Shown: positions 30,001 to 45,000, counted from the stretch's first letter. The stretch: DNA of 64,000 nt from Macquaria australasica (GCA_005408345.1 SEMN01000335.1:343849-407848); one strand, 5' to 3'. Translations and numbers: made by a program. Notes: generated from the letters alone by a model not told the origin.

Positions 30001-33000
30001 ATCTCCTCACCGAGCCATTTATTATCACACCATGGTTAACTGTGTATAAAAGCATACTGTAACTACTAAAGGCTGCTACTATTATACTCTTTTTAATTGA
30101 GATCAGACGGCAGCATTTTATAAACAGAGATAAAGCAAGTTAATATAATGATAAATTCACAGTTACGACTCTGTATTCAGGTCCCTGATATCCACATCAA
30201 CAATTCCTAGAATACAGAACTTGCACTGTATTGAACAGGTATTATTGTGTTCATCCCCTGTGCCATCTGTCATTGTGCTTACTTGTATTGACTGAGCTCC
30301 AGGAAAAAAAAGTACCCTTTTCTCTCATTGTGAAACATTCAATGCTCTCCGAGGAGCTATGGCACCATGTTTTGTTCTCAACTTCAACTCTGATTCATGT
30401 CTCCAACTGGCTTCTTCTCCATAGCAAAGATGACAGAGGCTCATGGGTATTGTAGTATTGAGAGCCATCCGCCATTCCAAACTGACAAAACGTGATTTCT
30501 CAGAAACAAAGTTGAAATAATTAAAGCTGGTGGCCATAAAATTAACCTGTGGGATCTTTACATTATCTAGGAGAGTCCTGTGTTTCTGTGTTAAGTAACT
30601 TATCGTTTAAAGGAAAACGTGGATGCAGAGTTGGAAAAAATTGTTAAGGAACCAGTCAAAAGAGCAGCCTGAACAAACAAATGAACAAATTTAAAGTCAT
30701 AGAAACTAATTCCAAACAATATTTGTTTATATGGTTCAAAGACTCATTTATGGAAATAAGTGACAGTCCTATTTTTACCTCCTGCAATAGAACATTCTGT
30801 ATACAACTGGTTGATAGATAGAGAGAAGATGATCACTTTCTAACAAATTGAATATCTGTGAATGAATTTCCAACAAAATAGCAAAGGGTACTGATTTTCT
30901 CAAAATGTTCAGGTGCAGAAAGCCAACAACAACACAATTATTACACACTGTCATTTGCAGTGGTTATGAAGGAAATTAATTCTAAGTACAGGAGCAGAAG
31001 TGGTGGTCACAAATGTGGTCTTAATAAGACAATGAGCTTGCATTTTTCACTCTGCACTTCCTGGTTCACTTAAATCTGTTTATTTCCAACAGAACGTAAA
31101 GTGTGAAACTCAGTTGTTCCTCTACAAATGGAGAAAAACCCTTGTTTCAACAGCATGATCCTTCCTCACAGAAAATTCACAAACACAAGATAGAGATAAA
31201 ACAACTTGCACAACCACAGCATCATCGTCCCCAACAGGCATTTGGATTATTTCTTTTATGTTTTGTACTCAGATACAACATAAAGGCTTTGTGAAGACAC
31301 AAGACTTGTTTTGCTTAACAAGCATGTCTGAAAACAAATGAAGCTAGTACAATTAGTAAAGTTCAAAACACAATTGATGCTTCAGGAGTAGAAATTATGG
31401 AGAAAACAAATTCTTGGTGCTATTCTGGGTATACATTATACAGTAGATGCATAATTACTGCATCTACCGACTGAAATTTCCACTGTGCCAGACACACATT
31501 TTGAAATGTTAATGTCAATTAAGGTTTATTTCACACAAGATGGTCTGTATCATCACTGATCTTTATAAGCGCAATTATGCTGCACAGCACAAGTGGCTGG
31601 GGTTTTTGTCACTTAGAGGACATGGTTATAGTCTGTTTTTCTTTAAATTCTATGAAAACACCACAACCAACAATGAATTGATCCTACTAACAAGTATTGT
31701 GTGTGTATCCAAAGCCCAAAATATCTGTTTTACGCTGTCCTTTAGAGCACCATTGTTGTCCAAAAACTATTAAAAACACATCAATGAGCCACACTGTTGC
31801 ACTGATTTTATTTCTCTCGCTCACCATTGCAGGCGGGGGAAATATGTGAAACCGGAAAGCTCGGAGTGAAACTGGGGGCCGTGATCAATCATGATGCCTG
31901 GAAGCATAAAAAGAGCAGGGGGTCGCATAGTGACACACGTCACATTTGCGTGTCTCAGAGTTGTTGTGGACTGTTACATTTGCTCAAACAGAAGTATATC
32001 TGTTCTGAGAAATGGATTAGTGACAGACGTCAACAACGCTTTCTGTTTAGATTGCCCTTCAGGCTAGCTCCTGGCCCATGGTAAAACCTCTAAAAATAAG
32101 TGCACTGAGTGCTAATAGAATATCACTCGGCACAAACAGATACTTGTGCACCTCCATCACTGTGACATTCTGATGCAATACAGATACTATCAAGAGTAAA
32201 AACACCCCTTTTCATTGAAACACAGACTTAAACTTGCAATATTCTGTGGAAAAACTGTGGTCAAAGCAGTTCACTTGCAAAGTCTTTTATATACATATTT
32301 ATATATACGTTTTATAGTTATTGTGGGTAAAGGACACAGTATTTAGGTAAAGGACACAGTGGTTCCCCAGGTCACATTAGGGTCATTTGTAAACCTAAAA
32401 GCAGTAGGTCATATACTGTCTCATTCAGAGCAATAGTTCAGCTCTCTGTCTCCAAGGATGACTGGTCAGGGTGCAGCTGTCCTGATAAAGTGAGGCTGTC
32501 TCTGTCCCCTAGGAGACCAAGGTTGTGAGAGATAGACTGCCCTATGCCCCAGACTCCACATTGATAGACTGTCTCCTCTTTGTCTCTGAGACCTGCACTA
32601 AATATGACTTGGAGTAACATACAACGTGACTTACGTTAAATTAGGTTAGTTCCTTGTTTGGAATCCAATACCCAATAGAATCTTCACACAATTTCAGCTG
32701 GGAATAACCTTAAGGTTATGGAATATTATATCATTCTAAAAGGTGTACTTGAAAACAGGGGTTTGTATCTGTAACAGTAGTTTTGCAAACTTGTACATTT
32801 ATGTTTGTATCTGTAACCTTAATTCTGCAAACTTGTGCATTGAAGTTTGTATCCGTAACCGTAGTTTTGCAAACTTGTACAGTGACGGTTGTATCTGTAA
32901 GCTTAGTTTTGCAAACTTGTACAGTGACGTCTGTATCTGTAAGCTTAGTTTTGCAGACTTGTACATTTTGTTTTCTGTCTGCAAACTCTGTTTTGCCAGT

Positions 33001-36000
33001 CTGTGCATTCAGACACAGGCTTACAAACTCATTTTCACAATCGCAAAAGTACTTACGCGCGTGTGCTCGCACAAGCTTACGGACTTTTGACACATTTACT
33101 ACGTGGTATGTTTTGTAAAGAGGGTTTCGCAAAAGAAACAGAGTATCCGCAAGGGAGAGAGGGCGGGGCCTCCAGCTTCTACCACGTAGTAAATGTGTCA
33201 AAAGTCCGTAAGCTTGTGCGAGCACACCTGCGTAAGTACTTTTGCCACCACAATTGTGAAAATGAGTTTGCAAGCCTGTGTCTGAATGCACAGACTGGCA
33301 AAACAGAGTTTGCAGACAGAAAACAAAATGTACAAGTCTGCAAAACTAAGCTGACAGATACAAAGGTCACTGTACAAGTTTGCAGAATTAAGGTTACAGA
33401 TACAAACCCGTTTTCAAGTACATCTTTTAGAATGATATAATATTCCATATAAGGTCAGTTCAGACCAAAGAATTATGACAAAACAAGCTGAAACTTGCAA
33501 CTACTTGCAATGCTCTGATCTACAGCGTTCTGAAATCTGCCAGTTTACACCAATGCAATTAGACAAGACGGTGTGTCATTTCCATAGCAACTCTCTGTAG
33601 TTCCGTTCTAACTGACGGCTTTTCAGGCTTTTTTTGTAGCTGGATATAATTTATAGCATCTTAAAATATGAATGAGGATAGTGATAGTGAGTCACTTTCT
33701 ACAGTTGCATTTCTAGTATTGATAAAATGACGAAAACATTCAAAAACGAGCTTGAGACGGGCCAGTTCACACTGCTGCAACTTTTCCCTGCAACGATGTA
33801 AAACTGTTTCATCTCGTTGCAAATTTTTGGTTTGAACTGGCCTTTATTTGGACTCGTAGTGAATCTCTATGTCTGGTAAAGGGTTATATACTCCTCGCCA
33901 GGAATTAACCTTCAGAATTGGGTGGCATTACAGTGTTCACTTGTACTGCTGATCTCTATTCTCCTTGATCAAGCTTCAATATATGCTTCTATGTAAGACA
34001 TCCAGGTCTCCTGAAACTTCTTCAATCACCAGCGTTAACCAGCTTCACAGTAAATGCTTTAACACATATTAATACTTCCAAGTTTCATAGCCGACAGGGT
34101 TGTTGCTGGATAGATGTTGCCTTTAACTCTCTGACTCTGAACAGATAAGATATCTCCATGCTGGTCACATTTCCGTTTTAGTTCATGAACTGTAAACTCC
34201 AGTATTAGAAACCCCAAGCCAAACACCAGTGTCAGAATATATGCAACCAGAATATTAAGAGGTTCTCACCTGCTTGACATCATATCCCAGAAGAACAAAG
34301 TTCAGATCTGGAGAAACTGCAAACTTTGAGGCCTTAAAAGTTGCCTGTGGGTAGAACAAGACATGGATGAGATCTTTGTTTCACAACAAACCAATTTTTT
34401 TCATTCAACATTCTAAAACTAAGAATACTTCACAGATACATTTGTCAAACAACCACTGTCTTGATGCAACCCCCAGAAGCATTCTCACAAACTGAGATCA
34501 GTATAGAAAGTCAGCAGGGTCAGAATACCTGCTGAGGGCAAAGCGGGTCATAGTAACAATGATGCATGGTGCTCATAAAATAAAAAAATAAAAATAAAAT
34601 CTCCAAGGATTATCATAATAAAAATAAGAAACGTGACATAATTTCCATGTATTATTTAACCTTGTGTCACTGTGTTGATACCAGCATGTTAATTGTTACT
34701 GTATACAGCTTTATGAGCCCCAGTGGAAATGAGTGAAATCAAAATGCATTGGAAGAATTTCTCACATGTTTGAAGAAAGACAGTAGCTATCACTTACAAA
34801 TGTTGTGTTTTTCAGCAGGAGTTCTGTCTCGTTGCCGCGGGTGTCGACTTTCAAAATGTCTCCATCCCAGCTCCGAAAGATGATTTCCTCATCTAAGACA
34901 GAAACAGGCATGCTCAAAGTACTGCATGTATCTAAAGGGTTTGAGTAATTAAATCAGCTGACCAAGAAACAATTGATAAGAGGTAGCTAGCATTCCAAAA
35001 GTGAGATTCCATTATTGTTTTGTTTTTCTGCGAAAGCTTTAGAGACTTGATTTCAAATGCCAGAGTAAATGAGTAAAGTCATGTTTTTGCATGTTGGAGT
35101 TTATAAATGGGCTGGTAAACCAACAAAATATAATTCAGTGCTGGACATTTGTTGACATGAGAGGTCACAGGTAATAAGCAGTGTTGACTGCAGTCATCTC
35201 CTTTAACTTTAAGCTATAAGCAACAGTGCATGTGTTGCTGTGGCAACCTCAGCCACACGGATTTGCTGTCATATGGTGCTCAAAGTTTGCATTATTTATG
35301 TGGCCACTTGATTTAATTTGCATATAAGTGAAAAGCCCCTACCATTTCTAGTGTCTGGACCTCTATGTCAGATGGGAGTCAAAATAAATAATGATTTGTT
35401 TTAACATAACAGTTGATGTTTTGTGTTAATTTAATACACCACATGTAAACTTATATAGATTGTATAGATTTAAAAGTATGCTTTAGGCTTCTTGGTCAGC
35501 TGTAGTCTGATGTGGTTTGAAAGCTCAGAGGTGAGCAGTGTTCAAATTCAGATCACTTTAACTCTTGAGTGCAGCAGCAGAATTAAATATTCAAACATTG
35601 CTCAGTGCCCATGGTAGCACTGGTACCATCCAACCTCATCACCAGACACAACGCTTATTATTGGACGTTTCTCCAAAACTCTGCATTGTGTTCACTGACA
35701 ACATATTTGAGTGGTTAACAGCATTTTAATAAAATTGTACAGACATTCATGGTTGCTAGATGATGAACCCTACTGACTATGGTGATCCCCTGACTTCACT
35801 CTAGCACCAACAGCAGGTTGACATTTGTGGTTTTAAGTGAAATGTCCCTATACTATTGGATGGGTTGCCATGACATTTGGTGCTCACACTGTGTCATGAC
35901 CCTCTCAGTACTCTCTTAACTTTTCATCTAGCACCATCATAAGGTCAAAATTGTTATTGGTCCTATAATTTGCTTAATAACCAAATACCTACAAAACTAA

Positions 36001-39000
36001 TGACATTCCCATTAGCCTCAGCAGTACTTTGTATTTAGCACTAATTAGCAAATGTTAACATGCTAACACACTGCTAAACATCAAAATGTTAACATTGGCA
36101 TTGCAAGCATGTTAGCAGACTGAAACTAGCATTTAGCTCACAGCAGTGTTATCCCAAAAAGCAGCTTCATAGAGCTGTTAGCATTGCTGTAGACTCTTAG
36201 TCTTCTTATACATATATATATTCATTTCTACAATATCTGTGCATGGCAACCAGAGTTCGGTAAAGGCTGGGATGGTTAAGATTGTGGTTACAGACAAGGT
36301 TAGGAGACTAAACAAATAATGATCAGCTAAAAGAAACAGCAATATTAATGCAAACCTCCAGGACAGCTGGAGGTGCAACTCAACACCTCCACCAACTTCT
36401 CTAACCTTACTTTCTGAGTCGCTCCACACAGGGGAACACTACTTTCTGCACAGACACTGAGTGCTGACATGTAAATCGTGCACCACAGAATCACCAACAT
36501 GAAGGTTATTCTTAGGGATGTTGGGCATCATCTCTGTAGAAAAATGATGGGTCAAGTAGGCCAAAAGGAATTCCTCTGTTGATCATATCTACAGCCTGTC
36601 AAAGATACAGGGGAAGGGTTAAATAGGTCTAAAACGACTCGGTACACAACAAGCAAGAAAATGATTAGGTGAAGGTTGGATGGCAGTGGTGTCCCTGAGA
36701 AGAGTGTTTGACAAGAGAGGCAAACAACAACAACAAAGACTCATTTAGGAGGATCTGTCTAGACAACCCAGCTCAGTGAGATTACACTTCAACTTTCAAC
36801 AGTGGAAACAATGACAGGAGTGCCTGCAATAACTCCAGTCTAATCCCAAACCAACACAGTCCAGGGAGGCCTGAATTCCATTAATGCATTTGACAGGCCT
36901 AAATCATTTCAAGGTCCCCATCTCATGTAAATGTCAATGAATATGCTCTGAGGCATCAATCTCAGGCAAGAGGGCTATAGACTAGCAAACACTCAGAACA
37001 TTTTTGAGTATAATGACAGGAAAATAAATATGACAGACAGATGGATTGCTTGTGTTCAACAGGCAAGGAAAACCTCTAAAGGGCTCTTGTCATTCAGAAA
37101 CCCTTACCCACTGTACAACAAACCACAGTCCTTTTTGCATATTTTATATTCCGTGCATGTATTAAATCAATGGTTATATAAAACATTTTACAGCAAAGGT
37201 AATTGGAAAATGGGGCTACTGTTCTCCTGAGTTGACAACAGTTCCATCAATAAAGGCTCACAGGATAAAGGTGACATGCAATCTCAGCTGTGATTAAAAT
37301 TGTCCCAGTTATTCAATGACTTGCCACTGTTTTGTAAGGCCAAGAATTAAAGGAAATCCCCCGTCATGCCACTGTTGACACTGTTACTCAAGTGATAAAT
37401 TACACACCTCTAGCCCTTGAACTTAATATTGTGGTGTGAAGAAAATAGCCAAGTTTGACAGTGTAGTATCGGTAAAAACACCATACATGGTTTTCATTGT
37501 TGACCTGACATTGTTGATTCAGGATGCATAAGTGGGCATATTACCTTAATGTTGCACTTCAATATTTTACACATGAGGATCAGTTTATTTGTGACCACTA
37601 CATAGCATGTGAAAAACGTAAAATGTATAAAGTCTTCTGTTGCTCTGGAGGGCCATAACCCCTGATGATGTCATTAGGGTTATCTCAGTTTGGGTTTGGT
37701 GACAACAAATCTTTAAGCTAAGGCCTGTGTTACAAACTTGGCCCATGGAGTATGAAAGACGTGGGCATGTACCAGGAAGGGAGAGGCAAACAAAAAGAGG
37801 CTACTGAGTTGCATTGTGGGAATTATAGAATCCAGTGTTTTTCAGGATATCTCGGCCTCCACCGCTTCCATTTTGATGCTTCTTTTTTTAAATCTGTCTC
37901 TCACAAGTCCCCCAACTTTGTGGATGAGAAACACTAAATCACTGCTGTGCTCCCTTAATATCTTGGATTTAGACATTGTCAGTGGTTAGTCTAGTTGTTA
38001 GTTGTCTATTATAAGGGCTGTCAATCTATGTGTCAAGGTATCAGTCTATGTGGATGACTTGTTGGTTACTTAGTAATATTTCAAAAGCAAAGGAGGATAG
38101 TATTTTACAAAAATTCAACTTAAAGCTGCATTAATTAAGTTTTTTGGCCACTTGGTGGCAGCAGAAAAAGCTGTAAACACTACATTGATATATAATCATC
38201 TTATAAAGTTGTTGTGGGAAACATATTAGCAAATAGTTGCCTATTTACACATCCAGCAGACACAGAGCAAAATTAGCATTCATTTGAAGTTGTGTTTCTG
38301 TCCAATCAATGAATATAAGTCCAATATTCACTCTCCTTTTAGCTCTGTTTTTAACTCCACCAATATCTGAAAGAAGTATCTGGTATCTTTAGCTGCTAAA
38401 TGCTCCACTATGTTCACCAGCTATTTGTTAACTGTGTCTGCCTGCTCTTTGGCGCTGAGCAGGTAGTGTACAGTGGCTTTTTAGGGCTTTTTGATGGAAA
38501 CAGCTGACTGTTGTGGCTAGGAACAAGGTTGATGAGGGCAGAGTTTGTAGGCCAGAAAACCAAAACAATAATCCAAAATAGACTAAAGTGACACCTTTCA
38601 CATAACCCATAGTCCTTTGATTGATTGTTAACATAACCAGCACTCATTAGTGCAGATTTAAGTGAAAGAAAAATCAATGATTTCTTTTCTAGAATGCAAT
38701 TTAAAAGTAGAAAACAAAAGTATTCAGTTACAATACTGTGAATACTTAGTTATATTCCACTGCTTCTTTGGCAACATGGATGCACTCCTCCCACCCTGTA
38801 CAGTATGTTCCCATTATTGTAGCTGATACTGTGTATTACAGTTTAAACACACTGGAATAATAATACTGCCAGTTATTCACTCATATCACTGTGTTTCAAG
38901 AACATGGAAGCAACTGAAAACATACCCTGATTGTCAGACTGTCACTGGCAAAGATTTTAAAACTGAAACTACTAAAATGATTGGTGTTACAATAAATAAA

Positions 39001-42000
39001 TGCACCTGCATTTTCCTTCGGTCATTCCATTTGTACTTTTTATGGCAATGTTTTAATTTCTTTTTGTTTGTCTTCTTCCTATACATTATCATTACGCACA
39101 CTGATGTGACACCAGCAAATCAGTAACAGGATACTTTTGGACCCTGGACACTGAATTGACTAAGCATTTGAGTGTGGAGCAGCTGTCATGGGGCTGGCAT
39201 TAATACATAAATGGCACTGCGGTCCTTTGAGAGGGGCAAGGTGTTGTCTGTGGTGATGAAAGAGGCACTTTAAGAGCCTTCATTAAGTCAGGTGTCTCTG
39301 TTGCTCTCAAATACACAAAGATCCACTAATTGAGCAGATAAATAAAATTAAACCTCATTTTGACTAAGTTATACTAATACATCAACATTTTGTCAAAATG
39401 TGTGTGAAAAATGTATGCATTATGTTGTTGTAAATAAATACTGAGATCCATCTGAACAAATATAATCTAGTCAAGTTTTAAATCAAATGAATATGAATTT
39501 GCCAGTAGAGTGATTCTTCTTGAAGCAAATGACCATTTTGAAACATGGCAGATTACTTGTATATCTGACTAAGTGTCCTCTGTTTCCACATTATGCTTTA
39601 AACTGTTATTAGCTGATTTAATCAACTAACTTCCATGATTTCCTCATCTAAGCCATCAACGTGTCTCTTAGACCCTGTCCCAACTAGGCTGCTTAAAGAA
39701 ATTTTACCCTTAGTTAGCACTTATTTACTAGATATGATCAATCTGTCCTTATTAAAAGGCTATGTGCCACAGTCCTTTAAAGTAGCTGTAATTAAGCCTC
39801 TTCTTAAAAAGCCCACTCTTGATCCAGGGATTTTGTCAAATTATAGACCTATATCTAACCCTCCTTTTCTCTCTAAGATCCTTGAGAAAGCAGTCGCCAA
39901 TCAGTTGTGTGACTTTCTACACAACAACAAGCTGTTTGAGGATTTTCAGTCAGGATTTAGAGTGCATCATAGCACAGAGACAGCACTGGTGAAAGTTACA
40001 AATGACCTTCTAATTGCATCAGACAAAGGACTTGTCTCTGTACTTGTCTTACTAGATCTTAGTGCTGCATTCGATACCATTGACCATCACATTCTATTAC
40101 AGAGACTAGAACATTTAATTGGCATTAAAGGTACTGCACTAAGCTGGTTTAAATCCTATTTATCAGATCGATATCAGTTTGTACATGTTAACGATGAATC
40201 CTCTATGCACGCCAAAGTTAGTCACGGAGTTCCACAAGGTTCTGTGCTTGGACCAATTCTATTTACCTTATATATGCTTCCTTTAGGCAATATTATTAGG
40301 AAGCACTCCATATATTTTCATTGTTATGCAGATGATACCCAATTATATTTATCGATCAAGCCAGATGAAACCAATCAATTAGCTAAACTTCAATCATGCC
40401 TTAAGGACATAAAAACCTGGATGACCTGCAATTTTCTGATGTTAAACTCAGACAAAACCGAAGTTATTGTACTTGGCCCCGAACACCTTCGAAACACATT
40501 ATCTAAAGATATAGTTTCTCTAGATGGCATTGCCCTGGCCTCCAGCGAAACCGTAAGGAATCTTGGAGTTATCTTTGATCAGGATATGTCCTTTAACTCC
40601 CAAATAAAACAAACTTCAAGAACTGCCTTTTTTCATTTACTTAACATTGCAAAAATCAGGCACATCCTATCTCAAAAAGATGCAGAAAACTAGTCCATGC
40701 ATTTGTTACGTCTAGGCTGGACTATTGCAACTCTCTATTATCAGGCTGCCCCAATAAGTCCCTTAAGACTCTCCAGCTGATTCAGAATGCTGCGGCACGT
40801 TTACTGACAAGAACCAGAAAAAGAGAACATATTTCTCCAATATTAGCTTCTCTACACTGGCTCCCTGTAAAATCCAGAATAGAATTTAAAATCCTTCTCC
40901 TCACCTTCAAAGCCCTAAATGGTCAGGCACCATCATATCTTAAAGAGCTCATAGTACCCTATTATCCCACTAGAGCACTGTGCTCCCAGAATGCAGGGTT
41001 CCTTGTGGTTCCTAGAGTCTCTAAAAGTAGAATGGAAGCCAGAGCCTTCAGCTATCAAGCTCCTCTCCTGTGGAACCAGATCCCAGTTTGTGTACGGGAG
41101 GCGGACAACCTCCTCACATTTAAGAGTAGGCTTAAGACTTTCCTCTTTGATCAAGCTTATAGCTCTGAGGATTCCAGACCCTGCGCCACTTTGTCGATCG
41201 GTTGACCCCGGAGGATGCACTGTTCTCCTCCTCTCCTCTCCATCTGTGGCCGCCCCTCATCCTTATCAATTAATCTAACTTCTTCCCCTGTTTTCTCTCT
41301 CTCTCTCTCTCTTCTCCTTGTTGTTTCGGTATTTCTGTTCGAGCTGTCTGGTCTGTTGCTGTTGCCTGTTGCCCCTTGTGGGTTCTTATAGACCCGCTGA
41401 TGCTATTGCTGTTGTTGCTGTTATTAGTATTGCTATTATAGTGTTGTTCTTAGTGTTGTTTCTGTTGGTGTTAACATCAATGCCATTACCATATCTATGC
41501 TGTATTGAGCTGCTGTATGTTCTCTTTCCTCCTGCTCTCTCTCTCCCGCTCCCCCCTTCCCCCTTCAACCCAACCGGTCGAGGCAGATGACCGCCCACCT
41601 TGAGCCTGGTTCTGCTCGAGGTTTCTACCTGTTAAAAGGGAGTTTTTCCTTGCCACTGTCGCATAGTGCTTGCTCATGGTGGGAACTGTTGGGTCTCTGT
41701 AAATATAAAGAGTCAGTCTAGACTTGCTCTATTCGAAAAAGTGCCCTGAGATAACTTTGTTATGATATGGCGCTATATAAATAAAACTGAATTGAATTGA
41801 ATTGAATTTGCATAGCAGACAAGAAAAAATAACCTAGTGGACTGACACATTCTTACACACTGTAGCTTTGAATATTTAGTACAAGTGAGACATTTGCCAG
41901 ACAGTTTGAGACATCTGCAGTCTTATAAATTCAGCTGCTGATGTGGTTTCTCCAGAGCGTTAAAGGTGTTGCTGGGTCAGAGTGCAGAGGACACAACAAA

Positions 42001-45000
42001 CAGCAGCAATTGTTTATTATGGAGCTATTACAGAGGTACATTATAATTGTCTTCATAGCAGCAGCTTTCATATTTGTATTCTGCCTGTCATTTATCATAG
42101 CCGCACGGAATGCTCCATTTGTCCATCACTGAAATATGGCTTAGTGTGATCAGAGAAGCTTAATGCATGAGCATAAAAGAGCTGTGCTCTCTGCCGGGTT
42201 TACTTAGGTTTATGTAATTTGCAAGGGCCACTGCATTCATTTCCAATCTTAAAGCTGCAATAATTAATATTTTTATATTTACAGTGGAGAAAATGACCGT
42301 GTAATATGAAAGGGGTTGCTCGAAGAGACAAGCCATAGACTGTATATAAAGATGGACGACATGTCTCCACTTCCTCCCACTGTACAAAAATGAAGCCAAA
42401 ATATTACGGATACGGGCGCTGCCATGTTGCACTGGTGTCGTCATACACACGCCTGGACCAATCAAGAGCACACTCACAGTTGTCAATCATGACGTCACAC
42501 CCCCTTTATATTGCATCAAATAACTAATGTCAACTTAAATCAACTTATCAGTAAAATTAATTTTAGCTTCTTTAATCTCACTGTTTTGGTTTTCCCAGCT
42601 GCAAACTCTGCTCTCTTCAACCTTGATTCCAATCACAGCAAGCATTTTTTTTTTCAGGCGAAAGCCTCTGATAAACCTACTGTACACTACTTGCACAGCA
42701 CCAAACAGCAGACAAACAAAAGTTAGCAACTACCCTGTGAACATAGTGGAGCATTTAGCAGCTAAAGAGCCAGACATTTTTCTCTGCAGTTGGTGGAGAC
42801 AACCCCAGGACTGAAAGGAGAGTGAATTGAATTAATTTGCACTGTAAAGAAAGTCTACAACCATTCCCACACCAATTACAATGAGGACAGAATAAAGGCA
42901 ACCTTTCAACAAGGTAGTGAATTCTTTGTTGTGCTGAAAGAATCAGAGAGAGTTTTCATTGCCATTAATTTCTTTCAAGAACAACTTAACAAAAAAGGAG
43001 ATGAAGTTGTTTTTTTTATGAAGCCAACCTTTTTGGAAGAAATACTATACAAAAACATAAAGGCAACCTTTCTAAGATTACTCAAGGATTTTTGTTCCAG
43101 TGCGACTGGCAGCATTTGAGAGGAGTAGGTTGTTTGCAAGGTCGGGCTTTCAGAAGTGGACTGAGCGTGACTGAGAGGAGCCAACCACAGCAGTCCTGTC
43201 AGAAGAAGGAAGGCTCAGCCAGCTTGACAGTACCAATACTAACAGCCAGACCTCAACTATTCACCAGAGAGAGGACTATTCCATTACGAAAAGTGGTGAT
43301 TGATGTGTTATTCATGGTGTTTGCAGGAAAATGGTCTCTTCTTGAGCTTCTTAAGGGAAACAAAGAAAACCGTTAGATGGTGACACAAACATCTCTCCTA
43401 GTATCCCTTAAGGGTTTCATTTCCAATTGTTGACTGTGACCCAACATGGGAACACACTAATGATATGGCTCTTTGCACTCAGTATTAGGATGGTACATTC
43501 TGTTATAGAGGAAAATTAATTATATTGTTTTATTGGTTAAATACTGTCAACAGTACATTTTTTTCTAAATTAAAAAGGCCCATCTGTAACATTAGTGAAC
43601 CTGAGTTCATGACCTTTGGTCATGAACTCATTTCCTACTGACTTTCTTCTAGCGGCACACTTACAGTAAATGTTCTTACTTAACCAGTGAAATATCTCAA
43701 CATCTGCAAGCTGGATTGGCACAAATGGCTCAGCCATTCATGGTTTTCAGATGATATATCCTTAATGACTTTGATGACCCCTTTCTAGCACCACCATAAG
43801 GCTGGCATTTGCATTTTTTTGGTGAAATGGCTCAACTGCTATTGGATGGGTTGTCAGAAAATTTGGTATAGACAATCATGTTCCCCACAAGATGACCTGT
43901 AATACCTTTAGCACCATTATCAGGTCAAAAAGAAAATTTGTCCAATACTTTGGTTTGGCCAAATACCTGCAAACGATATTCCCATCAGCCTCAGCTGTAC
44001 TTTGTGTTTAGTGCTAATTAGCAAATGTTAGCGTGCTAATGCACTAAACTAAGATGGTGAACATGTTTAAAGTTTCACCTTCTAAACTTCAGCTTGATCA
44101 AATTGTCACTGTGACCATGTTAGCAAGCTGATGTTAGCTGATAACCATACCTATCAACAATATCAACCATACCTTAACCATGGTTTATATACCATGACCA
44201 CAGTCTTTGATTGAATGTAATCTGGGATTTTGCAGAATCGTCCACCATAAACCGCATGTCAATGCATACTTAATACTTACCGCTGATCCACTTTGCATCA
44301 GGATCATGTATTTGGAAGTTTCTTTGAAAGAGGTCATTCAGTGTCAACTGTGAACCAAAGCGATTACCACCATCATCTACAGGAAAGGGGAAAAAAACAC
44401 ATTGACATATCGTCAAAAGTTAGTCAACTGTCAAAGCAAAACCAAACAAAACAAATTTATTTGCAGTTTTTGTTTTTTCTTAAACCTTTGTAGCTATATT
44501 TTAAGAAAAATCACAGGGTAAATCAAAACCAGATATTTAATTAAATGTTTCTGCTCATACATACGAACACACACAAAGAAGGAAAATGTACAAGGGATAT
44601 AGGAACAGGTATAAAATAAGGTAATATTAAGTAAACATAAAGCAAAGTAGAATAAAGTAGCTCTACTGCATCTGGACACAACTGCATTTTTCATAAATGA
44701 CTGGAAAACTAGGAGTTCTATTGGTTCCAGCTTCTCAAATGTGAGGATTTGCTGCTTTTCTTTTGGTTGTAGACAACAGAATTAATCCGTAATGAAAATA
44801 ATCATTTGTTGCAGTCCTATACAAAATAGTTAAGAATTACCTCCACCTCAACAGTCACTGAATTGAGTACTTTCACTTTTAATACTTTCAATACATTTTC
44901 CTGATTATACTTACATACTTTTACTTGAGTAACATTTTCAATGCAGGGCTTTTATTTGCAACTGAGTATTTTGACAGTGTGGTATTAGTACTTTTACTTC

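Larger units (their letters stand above)
15160..34269. other. dpp10 intron 5 (19.1 kb), a nest of mobile elements
   Basis: Largest gene-free stretch within the gene. The parts I can name are listed separately (19395, 20136, 21676, 22861, 23650, 24286, 26110, 29045, 32717, 33453). The remaining sequence, notably 15160-19390, 27575-29040 and 29600-32700, is AT-rich with only scattered repeat-like pieces and no supported gene. Confidence 0.6.
39620..41808 (+). mobile_element. L2/Maui-like LINE, 5'-truncated
   Basis: About 2.2 kb: reverse transcriptase frame, C-terminal ORF2 region after a frameshift, a CT-rich 3' untranslated part, then GGCGCTATATAAATAAAACT and the (ATTGA)n tail typical of fish L2-clade elements. 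The 5' end (endonuclease and ORF1) is missing. A 3' fragment of the same family lies at 21676-21826. No target duplication was identified. Confidence 0.88.
34893..44280. other. dpp10 intron 3 (9.4 kb)
   Basis: Contains two GTTAGCATGCTAAC-family copies (35700, 43672), a longer dispersed repeat (38113), the L2 LINE (39620-41808) and a reverse repeat copy with a nested insertion (42249-42830). The stretches 34893-35700 and 36210-38110 hold nothing I recognise. Confidence 0.6.

Noticed and set aside
32761..32970. CRISPR-like array
   Set aside because: The units are contiguous 42-base tandem repeats with no unique spacers, in a vertebrate intron.
32731..33440. Open frames of 111-186 codons on both strands with repeated VQVCKTKLTDT or LQTCT units
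   Set aside because: They run through the 42-base tandem units and inverted arms of the foldback element. A 42-base period keeps any frame open; there is no start context, homology or single-copy coding sequence.
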